Source: Garcia nutans | Lineage: Eukaryota > Streptophyta > Magnoliopsida > Malpighiales > Euphorbiaceae | Direction of reading: 5' to 3' | Assembly: GCA_947685225.1 (NCBI GenBank) | Contig: CANTUV010000015.1 | Coordinates: forward strand, 2,480,001 to 2,544,000 | DNA length: 64,000 bases | Shown here: positions 36,981 through 49,289 of the stretch, one piece after another | Layout of the letters: every line of letters begins with the position of its first letter | How positions within the stretch are numbered: the first letter of the stretch is position 1 | Notes under the pieces: generated by a model | What the model was told of the DNA's origin: nothing | Seen by the model: the letters and a program-made list of their open reading frames with translations, nothing else | Database searches by the model: none | Made by a program: the position numbers and the translations under genes

Positions 36981-37115
36981 GGGTTGTCGTAGTAGTAATA
37001 GTTTGATATTTTTTTATTATTTAATTGTTTGTTTGTTTTCTTTTAAATTGTTTATTTATTTTGTTTGTATTTTTGTTGTTTGTTTTCTTTAAGTTTCTAA
37101 GTGCCTTGTGTAAAG

Positions 37116-37257
37116 ATGCAGTTTTCAAGGCACGGAGGAGTTTATGATAGGAACGATGATTCTGAAATGGCATGGCAATTAGCAGAATTGATGAATCAAC
37201 TTAAGGTGCTAAATGCAAGAGGAAGAGCACCTATGTCACGCCAAGAGATATGTGCAG
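37116..37257 (+). pseudogene. Athila-like gag, first part up to the zinc knuckle
   Basis: The ATG at 37116 opens 47 codons (MQFSRHGGVYDRND, then ELMNQLKVLNARGRAP) ending in ICA, the first cysteine of a zinc knuckle. The reading frame is then cut by the solo LTR at 37258. The long capsid region normally between the Athila gag start and the knuckle is largely missing, so this was already a shortened gag before the LTR insertion. Confidence 0.7.
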
Positions 37258-38089
37258 TGTAATATCCCAATGTATGCCTTAGAAGTTTTGAATATTGTTG
37301 TTGTTTTAAATTGGATAGAATGTATATGTTAATTTGCAAGAGAAAAGAAATTAAAAGAAAATGTATATGTTGTATTTATGGAAGTATAAATAACATATAC
37401 ATAAGTCAAAAATGGAGAGTCAAGGGATGAAGATATTTATTTGGTTATTGGTTAAATTACTAATAAGGGCATGTAAGTGAAGAGAGTTAAAAGTAAGTGA
37501 GAAGAGGGTATTTGGGTAATTGACTTTTTGGAAATGCTTGGTGGAGATTTAAAGAGAAGTTGACTTTGTTTCTTCATTGTTCTTTTCTTCTTTTCCATTG
37601 AAGTGGCCGGCTCCTCCAAAGACAAGAGAAAGCAAGAGACCAAGAGAGGATCTTAATGTTCTAAGCTCAAATTGAAGGAAGATCTAAGTGATCAAGTTGG
37701 TGATTCAAGAAGTTTCATGACTTTGGTAAGTCCTCTTTTGATTTCTTTGCTTATTTGAAGTTGTGTTTGAGTTTGATAGATTTGTAAGAGTATGTTGTTT
37801 GATTGTGATATGTTTAAGAGTGTTTGATTAGATTGATTATGGATTATAAGGATGGATTGAAGAAAAGACTAAGTTGGTTGGAAGAGATGGTGTTGTATTT
37901 GTGTTTAGGGTTTTGTGATGATATTTGTGATTTGTGTTTGTTATAGATGTGGAGTTGTTTTGGGTATTTTTGTAAGTTAAGATGGTTTTTGGGTATGTTT
38001 TGTTAAGTTTGTTTGAAGAGGATGTTGGTGAAAGAAGTGTTTTGTTGGGTGTTTTGTGGTTTTGGCCGGAATCTGAGTTTTTGGCCTGA

Positions 38090-38375
38090 CATGCCCGGGA
38101 GCACGTCCAGAGTTTTAGGCGTGTCAATTGTGTTGGAGGCAATAGGTTTGACACGACCAGTAACACGCCTGTGTTATTGAGCGTGTCATAGCTACTGTGA
38201 GATTGGAGAGTTTACACGGCCATGAGCACGCTCACGTTGTTGGACGTGTTGATAATTTTAAGAGAGGCAGAATGTATTACACGCCCAGTGACACGCCCGT
38301 GGTTCTGAGCGTGTAAAAGCTTCTGTGTTGTGGAGTTAGGGCACGGTCAGGGACACGCCCGTATGGTTGAGCGTG
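38090..38375. repeat. ACACGCCCGTG / GAGCGTGTC modules in the solo LTR
   Basis: About four imperfect units pair ACACG(C/A)CC(A/G)GTGACACGCC with GAGCGTGT(C/A). They echo the GACACGG(C/G)C dyads of other elements in the window but lie in a different LTR family. Confidence 0.7.
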
Positions 38376-38869
38376 TCATGTTTAGGGTTTGCCCTAGTTA
38401 ACTCTTAACTTGATTATCTCATATGTATCCCTAAGCAAGTGTATGTTATTATTTTTGGATTAGGTCTTGAAGAAAGTGATTTGTCATTGATCTAAGAAGT
38501 AAAAGGATCTTGGAAAAGGAAAGTGTTTAGAGTTGTGTGAATTGTTATTGAGGTAAGTACAAATATTGCATTATTACATTGCTAATTCATATGAATATTA
38601 TACTTTGTTATGTATTATCAATGATGTTACATGAATAATGTGAAAGATATGATGATGCAAATGATTATGTATTTGTAATGTGGATTGAGATGTGATGGAA
38701 TGTAAAGCCATTGTGATTGGCTATAATGACTTTAATGAGGCATGTTTGCCTAATTGATAATGAGAATTGAAAATGGAATTGATGATGAGATAATAAATGA
38801 ATTGTGTGTCGAATGTGTTATTCTATTTTCAGAGTTTTGTTGTTGGTGGCATGCCTTCTATTAGTAACA

Positions 38870-39095
38870 ATCTCTTGAAGTTAGGTTGGGCTTGATCCTT
38901 GAAGCCAAGTTGGGTAGAAGTTTAACATTTTTTACTCCCCTTGAAGCTTGGTTGGGTCTAGTCCTTGAAGCCTAATTGGGATGTTAGCACCCTTGAAGCT
39001 AGGTTGGGTTGGTTCTTAAAGCCAAGTTGGGTTGATACTTAGCATGCTTTGTTCCCCTTGAAGCTTGGTTGAACCTAATCCTTAAAGCCTAGTTG
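38870..39095 (+). repeat. CTTGAAGC-GTTGGG repeats in the solo LTR
   Basis: Roughly nine degenerate 20-25 bp units, equivalent to those at 7815-7975. Confidence 0.7.
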
Positions 39096-39843
39096 GGATA
39101 ATGATAATGATAAATGTGATAACAAAACCAAAGCATTAACTCTGAAAATTGAATGGCATATTAGTGTATTTTGGGCCCATGCTTGTCTTTGTTTAAATAT
39201 GATTCATTGATGGTAAAATAATTGAATAATGAGATCTATAAAGGACTTTGGAAATGTAATATGTTGATATGTGTATGATTTATGAAATACAAAGGTGTGA
39301 TATTATCTTTCCATCTATGAAGTTGTATTGATTATTAAAATGTATGACATTGCATTGCATTAAAGCATAATACTAGCATACTTTGTACTACTAAGCCGTT
39401 GGCTTAGCGCGATAGTGTTAATCGCGCAGGCGACAGAGTTGAACTCGAGAGTTCCTCGAGACCGAGTGAGAGTAGACATTGAAGAATTTATTTTGGGACT
39501 TAAAGATCAGAGAAGAGCTGCCAATCATGTATAACTCCTTTATATTTTGTAAAGTATTGATTTTAATGCAAATATATGTATAATCGTAAATATAGTTTTA
39601 AGAGTATTCATATATGTAAATATTTTATAAATTCCGCTGCGTATTAAGTAAATGTATATATATCTATTTTATTTTATATTATAAGTTAATTACTTATTTT
39701 CTATAATGTATAATGAGAAAGATTATGGTATCATTTTAAAATGATTTAAATGTTAAGGAAAACCGTAGCATCCCTATGTTCAGTGCATGAATATTACATT
39801 GTGGTGTTTGTAGTGTGCGTGTACCGGATGTAGGGGTGTTACA

Positions 39844-40324
39844 TGCAGCATGTGGCAATGTAGGCCATAGTGCAAACACGTGTTCAATGGGTTTTGGATG
39901 ATACCAAGAATGGCAAGAGGAAGAATATGACTACCAAGGTTTCCAGCAAATGGGTAGAAATGACACATATTCCAATCCTTATAATCCCAGCTGGGGAAGC
40001 CAACCAAATTTTTCTTGGGAAAATCAGCAGCACATTCCACCTCCAAATTTTTTTCAACCTTACCAAAGAGACTATTACTCTCAAGAGAACTATTCAAATC
40101 AAAATTACCTTAAGACACCCACATTTGAAGATAGTTTGAATGCCTTCATTCAAACTAGCGCAAAAAATCAAGATAAACTTAAGGAACCCACTTTGGAAGA
40201 TAGTTTGAATGCCTTCATTCAAATTAGCTCACAAAACCATGATCAATTCGAGAAATCCACAGTGGAAGATGATTTGAATGCTTACCTTCAAATAAGCACA
40301 CAAAATCAGGAAGGGAGCAATTAG
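39844..40324 (+). pseudogene. Athila-like gag continued: zinc knuckle and repeat tail
   Basis: Across the insertion the codons form a CCHC knuckle with spacing C-x2-C-x4-H-x4-C; the second half begins at 39849 with 'CGNVGHSANTC'. One stop follows (TGA at 39897-39901), then 'YSNPYNPSWGSQPNFSW', a signature of Athila Gag C-termini. Next come three near-repeats of about 23 residues (each with EDSLNAFIQ or EDDLNAYLQ) and a TAG stop at 40322. The knuckle would bind genomic RNA. Confidence 0.8.
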
Positions 40325-40336
40325 AGGTTTGATTCT

Positions 40337-40864
40337 TTGGAGGAATCATTGAAGAGGGTAGAAATGCAAGTTGGGCAACTGACACATCAACTCCAAGCAT
40401 ACCAAACGGAGGAGTTTCCTAGCCAATTGGAGCAAGTCAAGGTAATCACAAATTTGACGAGTGAACAAGTGATATATAACAATTTTTGTGATTCCTTTGA
40501 TGCAGGGACTAATCAAGAAGACAATGGTGAGGAGATGCTGCCCAACATGGAGAAACCAAGTCAATCAAAGGAGGAGGAGAATTTGGACTCATCAACTTCA
40601 TCGCATTTGTATAAACCTTCGAATCATTTGTCACCAATTCCATTTCCAAGTAGGCTGAAAGAAGAGGAGAAAGGTAAGCAACTTTCTAACATCTATATAA
40701 TGCACTCCCAAGGAGAAAGTGGAAAAAAGCATGAGATGGGTATGGCTTTAGAAGAAGAACATGAAATGTCCAATTTAGAACTTGAGGAGTGTAAGCTAGT
40801 TTTAGATGCTAAGGTTGTTGAGAGGGGACTTGACATTGTTAAAGTGGATGAAGAAGTGATTTAA
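40337..40864 (+). pseudogene. Athila-like gag C-terminal frame
   Basis: 175 open codons start 'MEESLKRVEMQVGQLTHQL' and include 'EEFPSQLEQ', matching the coiled 'LE.QVGQLA..L...G.LPS.TE' segment of Athila Gag. The rest is acidic and serine-rich, without recognisable protease. It was probably continuous with the preceding frame before the TAG at 40322. The element appears to be a gag-only, non-autonomous derivative. Confidence 0.65.
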
Positions 40865-40870
40865 CCCAAC

Positions 40871-41194
40871 TTGGTTGAACTTAAAAAGTTCCCAAAAATC
40901 ATCTCCTCTACTCTTGGTGGTGAAGAAGAGCATACAATGGATAGAACCATGCTGCACAATGAAATAGGATTTTACAATGTTCCTATAGCACTGGAGGATC
41001 ACCCCGAGGCAACCTTAACATGTCCCTTTGAGACATGTTATCTTCAAGGAATACTATTTAGGGGTTGCCGTACATCGGGTACATTTCAAAGTTACATGTT
41101 GTTCATCCTCTTAGTCATGGGCTCCAATTGCATTATGGGTGGAAGGAGCCCTACACATCGCATATGGGAACGATGGAAATTAGGTTTCATCTAA
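40871..41194 (+). pseudogene. Short reverse transcriptase relic in the Athila-like element
   Basis: 'ALEDHPEATLTCPFETC', then 'GILFRGCRTSGTFQSYML', is a corrupted version of the gypsy RT stretch normally reading D..KT.FTCP.GT....MPFGLCNAP.TFQ. Only some 40 residues are recognisable; no catalytic YVDD follows. Protease, most of RT, RNase H and integrase are deleted, so movement would need enzymes in trans. Confidence 0.6.
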
Positions 41195-42537
41195 ACCCTC
41201 CCTGTAGTATGCATGCTTACATTGAGGACAATGTGAATCTTTAAGTATGGGGTGCATTTTGTGTTTTGTGTTTTTATTTTTAATTGCATTTTGTGTTTTA
41301 TGTTTTTATTTTTAAGTGCATTATGTGTTTTTACTTTTGTTTTTTGTGTTTTTACTTTTAAGTTGTTTTTGTTTAAGTTTTAGTTAATGTTTTTAATGTT
41401 TTCTTTGAATAAATTAATTTTGGAAAGTTCAATTGTTATAAAAATTGTTGATAGATGACCTTTGAATTTTTGAAGCATGAATTGGAGAATTGAGTAGAAT
41501 TGGTGCTTATTGTCAATTAACCTAGTGAGGAATTGAGCCATCAACTTATTATTCTTTTTGTGGGTGAACATCTTTGATTGATGATTTGCTAGAACTTGCT
41601 TTGACATACATTTTAAGATTACATAAAAATTTCAATTAGGCATCAAGATGATTAAGGCAATTAGGTGAACCCACTTTGGCTTAGAAAGACCAACCCTATA
41701 TTCAACCTTAGTTAGCCAATTTTGAGCCTATTTTAGTTTTCCTTTCCTTTCTTTTTTGCAACACCATTGGCTTGAACCTTGTTGTGTTAACTCTTACCCT
41801 TTCATTAGGTCAAGAGCATTTTAAGAGCGTTTATGACCGAGTGTTGTGTTGAATTAAGTGTGGGGTTAAATTTAGTAGGTTTAAGATTGCAAAGCAAAAT
41901 AATAAAAAAAATAAAAAAAAAGAGAAAAAGAGAAAAATAAAAATATATATATATATATAATAATAAGAATAATTGTTATTCTTGTTGAAAGGGTTGGAAT
42001 GTATCATTACAAGATTTAATGAGTGAGTTCCCTTGAAAAGCTCTTTAACGTCAAAGGGTAGATGAGAAGAAGGTATTTCGGGATTGATGGGTTATGTATA
42101 TGATCAGGTACTTCATTCTTGAAGTGCTCTTGAACTTAATGATTAAGCTCACATTTCCTAAATATCATGCCTTTACCTCAGCCCCATTACAACCAATAAA
42201 GACCTTTTGATTGATGCTTGGTTGTAATTTTGTAATGGAGATTTGATTGATAAGCAAGCCTATGATAATAATCTTTCATAGATTGTTATGAGTGCAAACA
42301 CCACCATGATTAAACACTTGTAAGAGTTGGTGAGGGAGCGACAACATAGGTTATGCATGGAAAACCACTTAATTGCATGAGTGTCAATTTTGTTTGATTC
42401 GATATTAATTGTGGATTTAGGGATAGGGAAGTCTTGATGCATCTTTATAACTCTTGAACTTAACAAAATTTATCTTGTTAGTGTGTTTTGATTTTAGCCT
42501 TGCTTGGGGACAAGCAAGGAGTTAAGTGTGGGGTATT
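41195..42537 (+). other. Athila-like 3' untranslated region and polypurine tract
   Basis: It begins with the 'CATTGAGGACAATGTGAATC..AAGTATGGGG' motif typical of Athila 3' regions. There are TTTTGTGTTTTT repeats (41250-41380) and an A-rich/TA microsatellite at 41900-41965. It ends with 'GGGGACAAGCAAGGAG' and the purine tract AAGTGTGGGG (42524-42533) just before the LTR. No gene. Confidence 0.75.
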
Positions 42538-44551
42538 TATTTAGATAATTTTTATACTAGTTTTTAGTATGATTTTACGTGTATTTTAGTTAATGTTTTG
42601 ATTAATTTTTGTTTTAAGTGTGTTTAAAGTGTTGTTTTTAGGTTTAGGTGCAAAAACACCCTTGGAAGATCAAAACAGTGCAGGAAAAGCATGAACCAAG
42701 CAAGACATGGCCAAGCCAAATCAGGCTTGGCCGTGTCCCTCAAAGATTGAAGAGGGCAGAGAGAGGCACACCCAGAGACACGGCCAAGCCTCTGGCCGTG
42801 TCTCACCCAAGGAGCAAAACAAAAGAACAAAGCAAAGAAAAAGGAAAAATGAAGAAACAGGAAGAGACACACCCAGGTGACTCGGCCAAGCCTTTGGCCG
42901 TGTCATATGACACGGCTAGCAAGCTTGGCCGTGTCCCAGTTCATGCCAAAGAACAAGAGAGCAAGCAAAGAAGGAAAGAAAAGAAGCAGAAGCAAACACA
43001 CTCATGTGACACGGCCAAGCTTGTGGTCATGTCACATGAGACGCGGCCAAGCCACTCTTGGCTTGGTCATGTCACCCCTTGAGCCAAAGAAAAGAAAGAA
43101 AGAAAGAAAGAGCCAGTGAGGGACACGGCCAGTAAGCTTGGCCGTGTCCCAAGGAAAATCAAGGGACACGGCCAAGCCACTCTTGGCTTGGCCGTGTCAC
43201 CTCATGGAAAGAAAGAAGAGAACAAGAGACATGGCCAAGCCACTCTTGGCTTGGCCATGTCACACAAAAAATAGTTGATTTCTTTTGCACAAAGTGGGGA
43301 ACAAAGTGGGAGACAATGCCTTGTGCTTGCCAAAAGAAATATTAAACAAAGAAATAGTGGGGAACAAAGTGAAATGGTATGAGTTGAAAGGCATGGGTGC
43401 TGAGTTTTGAATGAATTAAGTAGAGAAGAGGAGGAAAATGGAGGAAGTTCTTGGTTGTTCTTGAAAAAATTTTGCAAAAATGTGGGAGAGGGAGAGAGTG
43501 ACACTCTCCCTTGTCCCTTCATCTTCAACCTCCATTTCTATCCTCTCCACCTTCTCAATCTTCCATTGGCAAGTTCTTTGAGATTCTTGGGATAAATTTG
43601 GTTAAACAAGCTCTTAAAGGTTGAAGAAGCTTCATTCAAAGGATTGGTGACTTGAGAAAGCTCCATTCCATATTGCAAAAGGGGAATCAACCATTGAAGA
43701 GGGCTTGAGTTCTTCATCAAACATCAAAGTGGAGCTAGGAGGAAGACTAGTAATCCTACTCTTGGCATATTCACAAGGGGTTTTTCTATTCTCTCTTTTA
43801 ATTCAATTCTATTGTTATTGTTGTATTAACATATTGATATTGCAATGAACAATTTGTATTTGTTTTATATTGAGTTGAATGAATGTTATAAATTGATGAT
43901 GTTGAGCTAAATGCCCATGCTTAGGGTTTGTAGTATATTTGGTTGAATGTCTTGCTTTGATATTTCCATTGATATTCCTTGTTGATTGGTTGATTGTCTT
44001 GCATTAAAATGCTAGGTTGATAGATTAGCTACCTATTGATCTTTGAATATTGGATGACGGACCGAGAGGTGAAATTCGATATCGGAACTATATAATCGAC
44101 CACCCTATGAATGAATTAGAAATATAAGTTCTAGGGTTTTATTAATTTGGTAATGTAAAAGAATTGGTTATTGCTATTTTATGAATGTGAAAACTAATGA
44201 ATTGGTAATTGACTAATTAACTTTAAGGAACAAATTAATTACAAGGATATGCTAATGGATAATTGAGAATTGCGCTTTGATTGAATAGACATATGACCCT
44301 AGGCACCTTCCCAAGAATCTATTTGATCTTGTATCACCTTCACACTTCAACCCTACGCACATTAATCTTAGGTTTAAATTATTCTTCCACAATTCTGAAC
44401 AACAAACACTCCCGCATTTAAATAACTTGTCAATCAAGTTATTACGAACCACACCTTCTTGGGGAAACGACCTTGGGGCGATCACCTTTGCTATAACTAC
44501 CTCGTATACTTGTGAGTGATGCTTGGTGATAGTGTTAATTTAAGCGCAACA
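42538..44551 (+). mobile_element. Athila-like element, 3' LTR
   Basis: The 2014-bp copy begins TATTTAGATAATTTTTATAC (canonical TG now TA) and ends GCGCAACA. It is near-identical to 34965-36956, with scattered substitutions and a roughly 30-bp extra segment near 43875-43905. Target duplicate ATACT follows. Confidence 0.9.
42715..43265. repeat. GACACGGCCAAG..CTTGGCCGTGTC dyad array (3' LTR copy)
   Basis: Same arrangement as 35130-35700. Some units here are better dyads (for example 43163-43199, GGACACGGCCAAGCCACTC mirrored by GGCTTGGCCGTGTC) and some carry C-to-T changes (GACATGGCC at 43228), consistent with methylated-cytosine decay. Confidence 0.85.
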
Positions 44552-44556
44552 ATACT

Positions 44557-45545
44557 ATACTTTCACTCAAGGTATGGAGATTGAGCATGGCATAACCACT
44601 CATAGCCTCGTACCATTTGGTATATACTTGCTATGGGAACCTAAGCCTTTTAACCCAAAGACTAAAGCTCATGTAATTGGCCTAATTACTTTCCTTAGGT
44701 TTTACCCCAAATGCATGTTGTTTGACTATGGTTAGTTTATCTTAGTCTAAATCATGGCTTATTTGGTTTGTTCTTTTTCTAATATGACCTAAGTATATTG
44801 TGAGCTCAAAGTCCAAAAGACCAAATCTATTTTCAAAATTTTTTCAAGATGGTCTTTGGACATAAGACTTTTCTAAAAACAAATCAAAAATTCTTTGGCC
44901 CCTGACCCAAATACTAAGCCCAAAAGCCATTTTTCTAAAATCTTTTACAATGGGCTTAGAAACAAAATTATATTCATCCAACCATTTTCTTACAAAGAGC
45001 TTGCAAATTATTTAGGTCAATTAAGAAATACCAAAAATCAATTGTGAACCTAGTTTATACTAAGAAATAATTAATCATGGGCTTGTTTTTGGCATGAATC
45101 ATTAGTTACTTCTTCAAGTGAGAAATCTGTTTATAATAAACCTCTTAATTTAGTTTTAATCCAATATAGCATAGAAGCTACTATAGTTGATTGAATGGAT
45201 TAAAACCTAATTAATGAGAATTATTGTGAACTGATTTCCATTTTTGAAAATATAACTATTGGTTAAAACATCCGAGGGAATTATTTGAAAATAAGATACC
45301 CCATTTTTGTATTTTATTAACCATATTACCTAGGAAAAGAGACTCGCCATTTGTGTGCGGATGTTATAAGGTTGGAAGGAACGTCCTAATTATCTTTCTT
45401 TGTTGATTGTTTGTGCATACATGCATACATTTGCATCTCATATCATTAATCCTTTCTGGCTCATAGACCTGAAGTACAACAATTCAAGAGCATACAATGA
45501 TACCACCTACAACATTGATTTTGATTCAAGCACTTCATTGGAAGG
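44557..45545 (+). other. Tat element 2 leader, continued
   Basis: It aligns with 28999-29920 of element 1 and leads directly to the gag start. No gene. 'GTGCATACATGCATACAT' near 45410 matches the same motif at 29860. Confidence 0.75.
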
Positions 45546-46269
45546 ATGGATGCGAACCAGTTAAGGGACATAGTCGATGAAGTTGTCAAAGCTAGGATGG
45601 CCGAGCTACGAGATCAATTGGTTGAAATTATGAGGACCCAGTTGATTCAAATTATAGAGATCATCAACAATGCTAATGAAACATCTCCCATTGACATAAG
45701 AAGGAAGGGAAAGGCAACATCCATGGAGAACATATTCACTAATAGAGATCAAATGAGAAATGAGGGATCAATCCCTATTCTACAAGGTTAGCCAAACCAT
45801 ATGCTGTCTAATTGGGGTAATAAGAGCGGCTACTACCCCAATGAACAAAATCAAAAGAAAAGAAGAGGTGTTGAGGAAACTGCATCAATTGAACCAGCAA
45901 AGAGGCGTAAATTTTTAGATCTAGGGAAGCCTTTGTATTGGGTCTTCAACAAGCTACAAAAGAAGGGACTATTACAGCCATTGGCCCCTCGACCTTTGCC
46001 GAATCCTTTATCCCCAAAATTTAATACTAAAGCCTTTTGTGAATTTCATCAGACTCAAGGACATGAGACTGATAGATGTACTCGATTGAGGCATGAGATC
46101 TAGATAGATGTAGCCGGATAAGCCCAACACCAAAGATAATCCATTTCTAAGGTTCAACAGAGTACCTCCACCGACAACCTTCATGGTGGGAAAAGGATTG
46201 GTAGAAGATTTTATTTTATCATCCTTTCAAGATGGGGAATTTGAAGATATGAGAGGAAAAGAAGCTTAA
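45546..46269 (+). pseudogene. Tat element 2 gag, internally deleted
   Basis: The ATG at 45546 starts 'MDANQLRDIVDEVVKARM', a short coiled N-terminus. A TAG at 45789 is followed in frame by 'PAKRRKFLDLGKPL', 'LLQPLAPRPLPNPLSP' and the zinc-finger-like 'CEFHQTQGHETDRC' with 'LRHEI'. A stop at 46104 and a frame change lead to 'NTKDNPFLRFN', 'VPPPTTFMV' and a stop at 46267. The left-hand copy at 58698-59570 (minus) has the same C-terminal blocks. The large capsid domain normally in the middle is absent. Confidence 0.75.
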
Positions 46270-48220
46270 ACTCAACGAACTTTCCTTAGCTTGAATGTTG
46301 CTTTTCAATTTTACTTTCTTTAATATTTTGAACTATTGTGCTTTTCAAACTTAAAGTTGCTTTAAATAAATTACTTTCATAAAATTTTGTTGGTCTTTGT
46401 TCATGTTGGTGCTCAACCAACGAGGAATCTAGCTTGATAATTCATGAATTAATATATCTAGACATCATGACTTGAATGACTTTACTAGGTAAGAGAATTG
46501 CTCTATAGCATTGAGTTGTGTATGCTTACTTAGAGAGGGCTCCTGCATAATTATCTTTGTCTAGGTCCTATTCAGTCTTAGAACATGCTTTGACAAACTT
46601 TCAAGGTGAAATTGAACTCTACTTATTTAAGGGAGAGATGATCTAGGCATTGTTTGGTTAGCCAACAACTAGTATCTACCCAATTAGATATCAATATCTA
46701 GCTGTCCCTTTGAGCCTTCATAAAATTTTAGCTCTCTTTTCATTGGCATATAACCTCAACAACCTACCTTGAGCTGTTGTGATACTTTTGACAAATCTTA
46801 TGATCACTAATATGAAGAGGCAAGAAGATCAAAGAAAGCAATGAATAGTCATGATCATTGAAGTTCTCAAGACCATAAGGATAGTTGAAGTTCTCAAGAC
46901 CATAAGGATAGTTGAAGTTTTTAAGATCATAAGGGTAGTTAAAGTTCCCTTAGTATTTCCAATATATCAAGACAATATCAGAGTAACAAATGATTTAACC
47001 CTGTTAAAGAAGATTTATGTCAATCCACTCATCCATTATTAGAAGCCCAAGGTAGTACAAACAAGACAACTCTTTTAGGGCTTGAACCAAAACAAAACAA
47101 AAAAGCAAAACAAAAAACAAAACAAAAAAAAAACAAAAAAAAAAGAAAGGAAAAGAAAAAAACAAAAAAAAATAAAAGAAGAAAACAAAAAGGAAAAAAG
47201 AAAGACAAAGCCTAAAAAGGCGGTTCAGAAATCCAACTGAGTTCACTTTTACCTAAAGCAGCAAAAGGCTTCCATTTGGTTTATAAGAACAGTTTAACTT
47301 GAATTAGTCCAACCCAACCAAAGATTCAATCAAAATTAGAGAAAAAAGGAAGAAGACCATCCAGTTCTTGAAAGTTCTGTACTTGACGGTCCTACAAGGA
47401 AGAAGGACAAAATTATAAAATGCTTAAAGAAAGGAAAGAGTAAGAAAAATAAAAAGAAAGAAAATCGAAAAGAAGAAAAGAAACAAATTTGGGAACCAAA
47501 CTTTTTTGCAAGGGCAAAAACTGTCCCAATCAAGATCCAGATTAATGCCAAGAATTTGGAGTCTAGCATGATTGCCTCCAAGCCGCCTCAAATTCAAATA
47601 AGAAATTTATAGTGTGAGGGTTTTTCCATTGTGTCACACCTCAAAATGGCCTTCACTTAAACCCGTGTCCCTTATAGACCCCATTTCAAGCCTATCAAAG
47701 ACCTGTTGATCTCTCTTGGTAGGTGGAGTCTATTAGTGGAGATAGTTTGGATAAGCATGCATATGAGATAGACTGTATTTAAACCAAATGAGACCTTTGG
47801 CCAAGTAATGTGTATGTGCCTATCTGAAGTGCAACAGTTCTTGCTTAAATAGAAATGATTCCCAAGTTTAGTATGGTAACTAGGGTTGTCATGTTGTAGA
47901 TATGTTAATTTGGAAAAATCAAGTCCTAAGGTACATTGACATTAATTTGGCAAAGCCAACATTTGATTTCAAAATTAAAATTCAAAAAAAAAAGTAAAAA
48001 AAAATGTTTTTGTCATACAAAGCCTTCAAGTTAAGGGGAGTATGTTGAACCTCCAAAGGACACATTGGGCAAAGGAAATGATTATTGGCAAGGTCATGAA
48101 GGAGCTACCAACAGACATACTGAAATATAGTTGGAAATGGATGCATCCCTGACTATGCTACTTAGGGTCTCCACCATTCATGTTTTCATCATCTCGAAGA
48201 TAAAAGCCACAAATGCAAAA
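46270..48220 (+). other. Tat element 2 downstream region without pol
   Basis: No RT, RNase H or integrase can be found between gag and the 3' LTR, so element 2 is non-autonomous. A 27-bp unit (AGTTCTCAAGACCATAAGGATAGTTGA, split here for clarity at GACC|ATAAGG) repeats nearly three times at 46861-46945. 47090-47210 and 47440-47490 are A-rich (AAACAAAAC, AAAGAAAAG) and give false phenylalanine-rich frames on the other strand. Confidence 0.6.
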
Positions 48221-48689
48221 CTTTCAATCATTCTAATGCGAGACTTGAACAAGCATCAAAAAGGAACCAATGAGAACACTTCTGCTAATCACCTCAGTCT
48301 GTGAGTCGATGGAACGACTGTAAGTATTGTTCATGCATATCATGCATACATGAGCATATTACATCACACTTTCTTGTCTTAATGAACAGTAAACACCCTA
48401 CGAATTAAAGAATCAAAATATTGAATCAAGGGGGCATGGAAAGCCTATTCGCTTGTGGAAGCCCGAGTCACTTTGCAAAGAGAAGAAATGCGTGCTTATG
48501 CAAAGAACTAGACAAGAAAAACATCAATAAAAGCTTGCATAAAAGAAAAAATCCTTGGGGGGGGGGGTAAGGAGAGGATATAAGATCCAATCAAAATTGG
48601 AGAAAAAAAGAAAAAACACTTGCAAGGGAAAGTGGTTAAAGTGCAAAAACTCCCTTGGAAGATCAAAACAAGGAAAGAAGAACATGGAT

Positions 48690-49050
48690 CAAGCAAGACA
48701 TGGCCAAGCCAAATCAAGCTTGGCCATGTCACCTCAAAGGAAATCTTGGTAGAACATGACACGGGCAGGAGACACGGCCAAGCCACTGGCCGTGTCTCAC
48801 CTAAAGGGCAAAGCCAAGAAGGACCAAGCAAAAAGAGAAAAGAAACAGTAGGTGACACTGGCAGGTGACACGGCCAAGCCATTAGCCGTGCCACATGACA
48901 CGGCCACAAGCTTGGCCATGTCCCATCCTAAGCCAAGAACAAAGAAGAACCAAAGAAAAGACATAGAAGCTAACACACCCAGGAGACACAGCCAAGCCAT
49001 TGGCCGTGTCACATGACATGGCCAGGAGCTTGACCATGTCACTCCCATCT
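48690..49050. repeat. Dyad cassette in Tat element 2 (first copy), homologous to the Athila-like LTR block
   Basis: From 48640 the text GTGCAAAAACTCCCTTGGAAG, then ATCAAGCAAGACATGGCCAAGC, parallels 42648-42720 of the Athila-like LTR (AAAAACACCCTTGGAAG, then ACCAAGCAAGACATGGCCAAGC). The dyads here include GACACGGCCAAGCC/GGCCGTGTC (48771-48797) and decayed forms. A second copy is at 50190-50545. Confidence 0.8.
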
Positions 49051-49289
49051 TCAAAAAACAAAGAAGACCTAATCTCAAAGGATGAAGATCCGTTTTCAAG
49101 GGTGAAGACCCAATCTCTAAGGATGAAGATCCATTTACAACGGTGAAGACTCGATCTCCAAGGATGAAGATCCATTTACAAGGGTGAAGACCCCGATTTC
49201 CAAGGATGAAGATCCATTCTAAGGGTGAAGAATCACAATGCATAGAATAGCCGGTGTAGTTGGACTTCTCAACTGATAAAAGGTTAGTC

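Larger units (their letters stand above)
37258..39843 (+). mobile_element. Solo LTR nested in Athila-like gag, perfect target duplication
   Basis: The 2586-bp unit begins TGTAATATCCC and ends GGGTGTTACA, flanked by TGCAG at 37253-37257 and 39844-39848. It is the sister of 6190-8719, with the same GGCGTGTC modules (38090-38370), CTTGAAGC repeats (38870-39095), and GGCTTAGCGCGATAGTG near 39410. It is the innermost of three nested insertions: Tat, then Athila-like, then this one. Confidence 0.93.

Noticed and set aside
47004..47581. Phenylalanine-rich hydrophobic frames that look like membrane proteins
   Set aside because: Translations of A-rich low-complexity DNA on the opposite strand.
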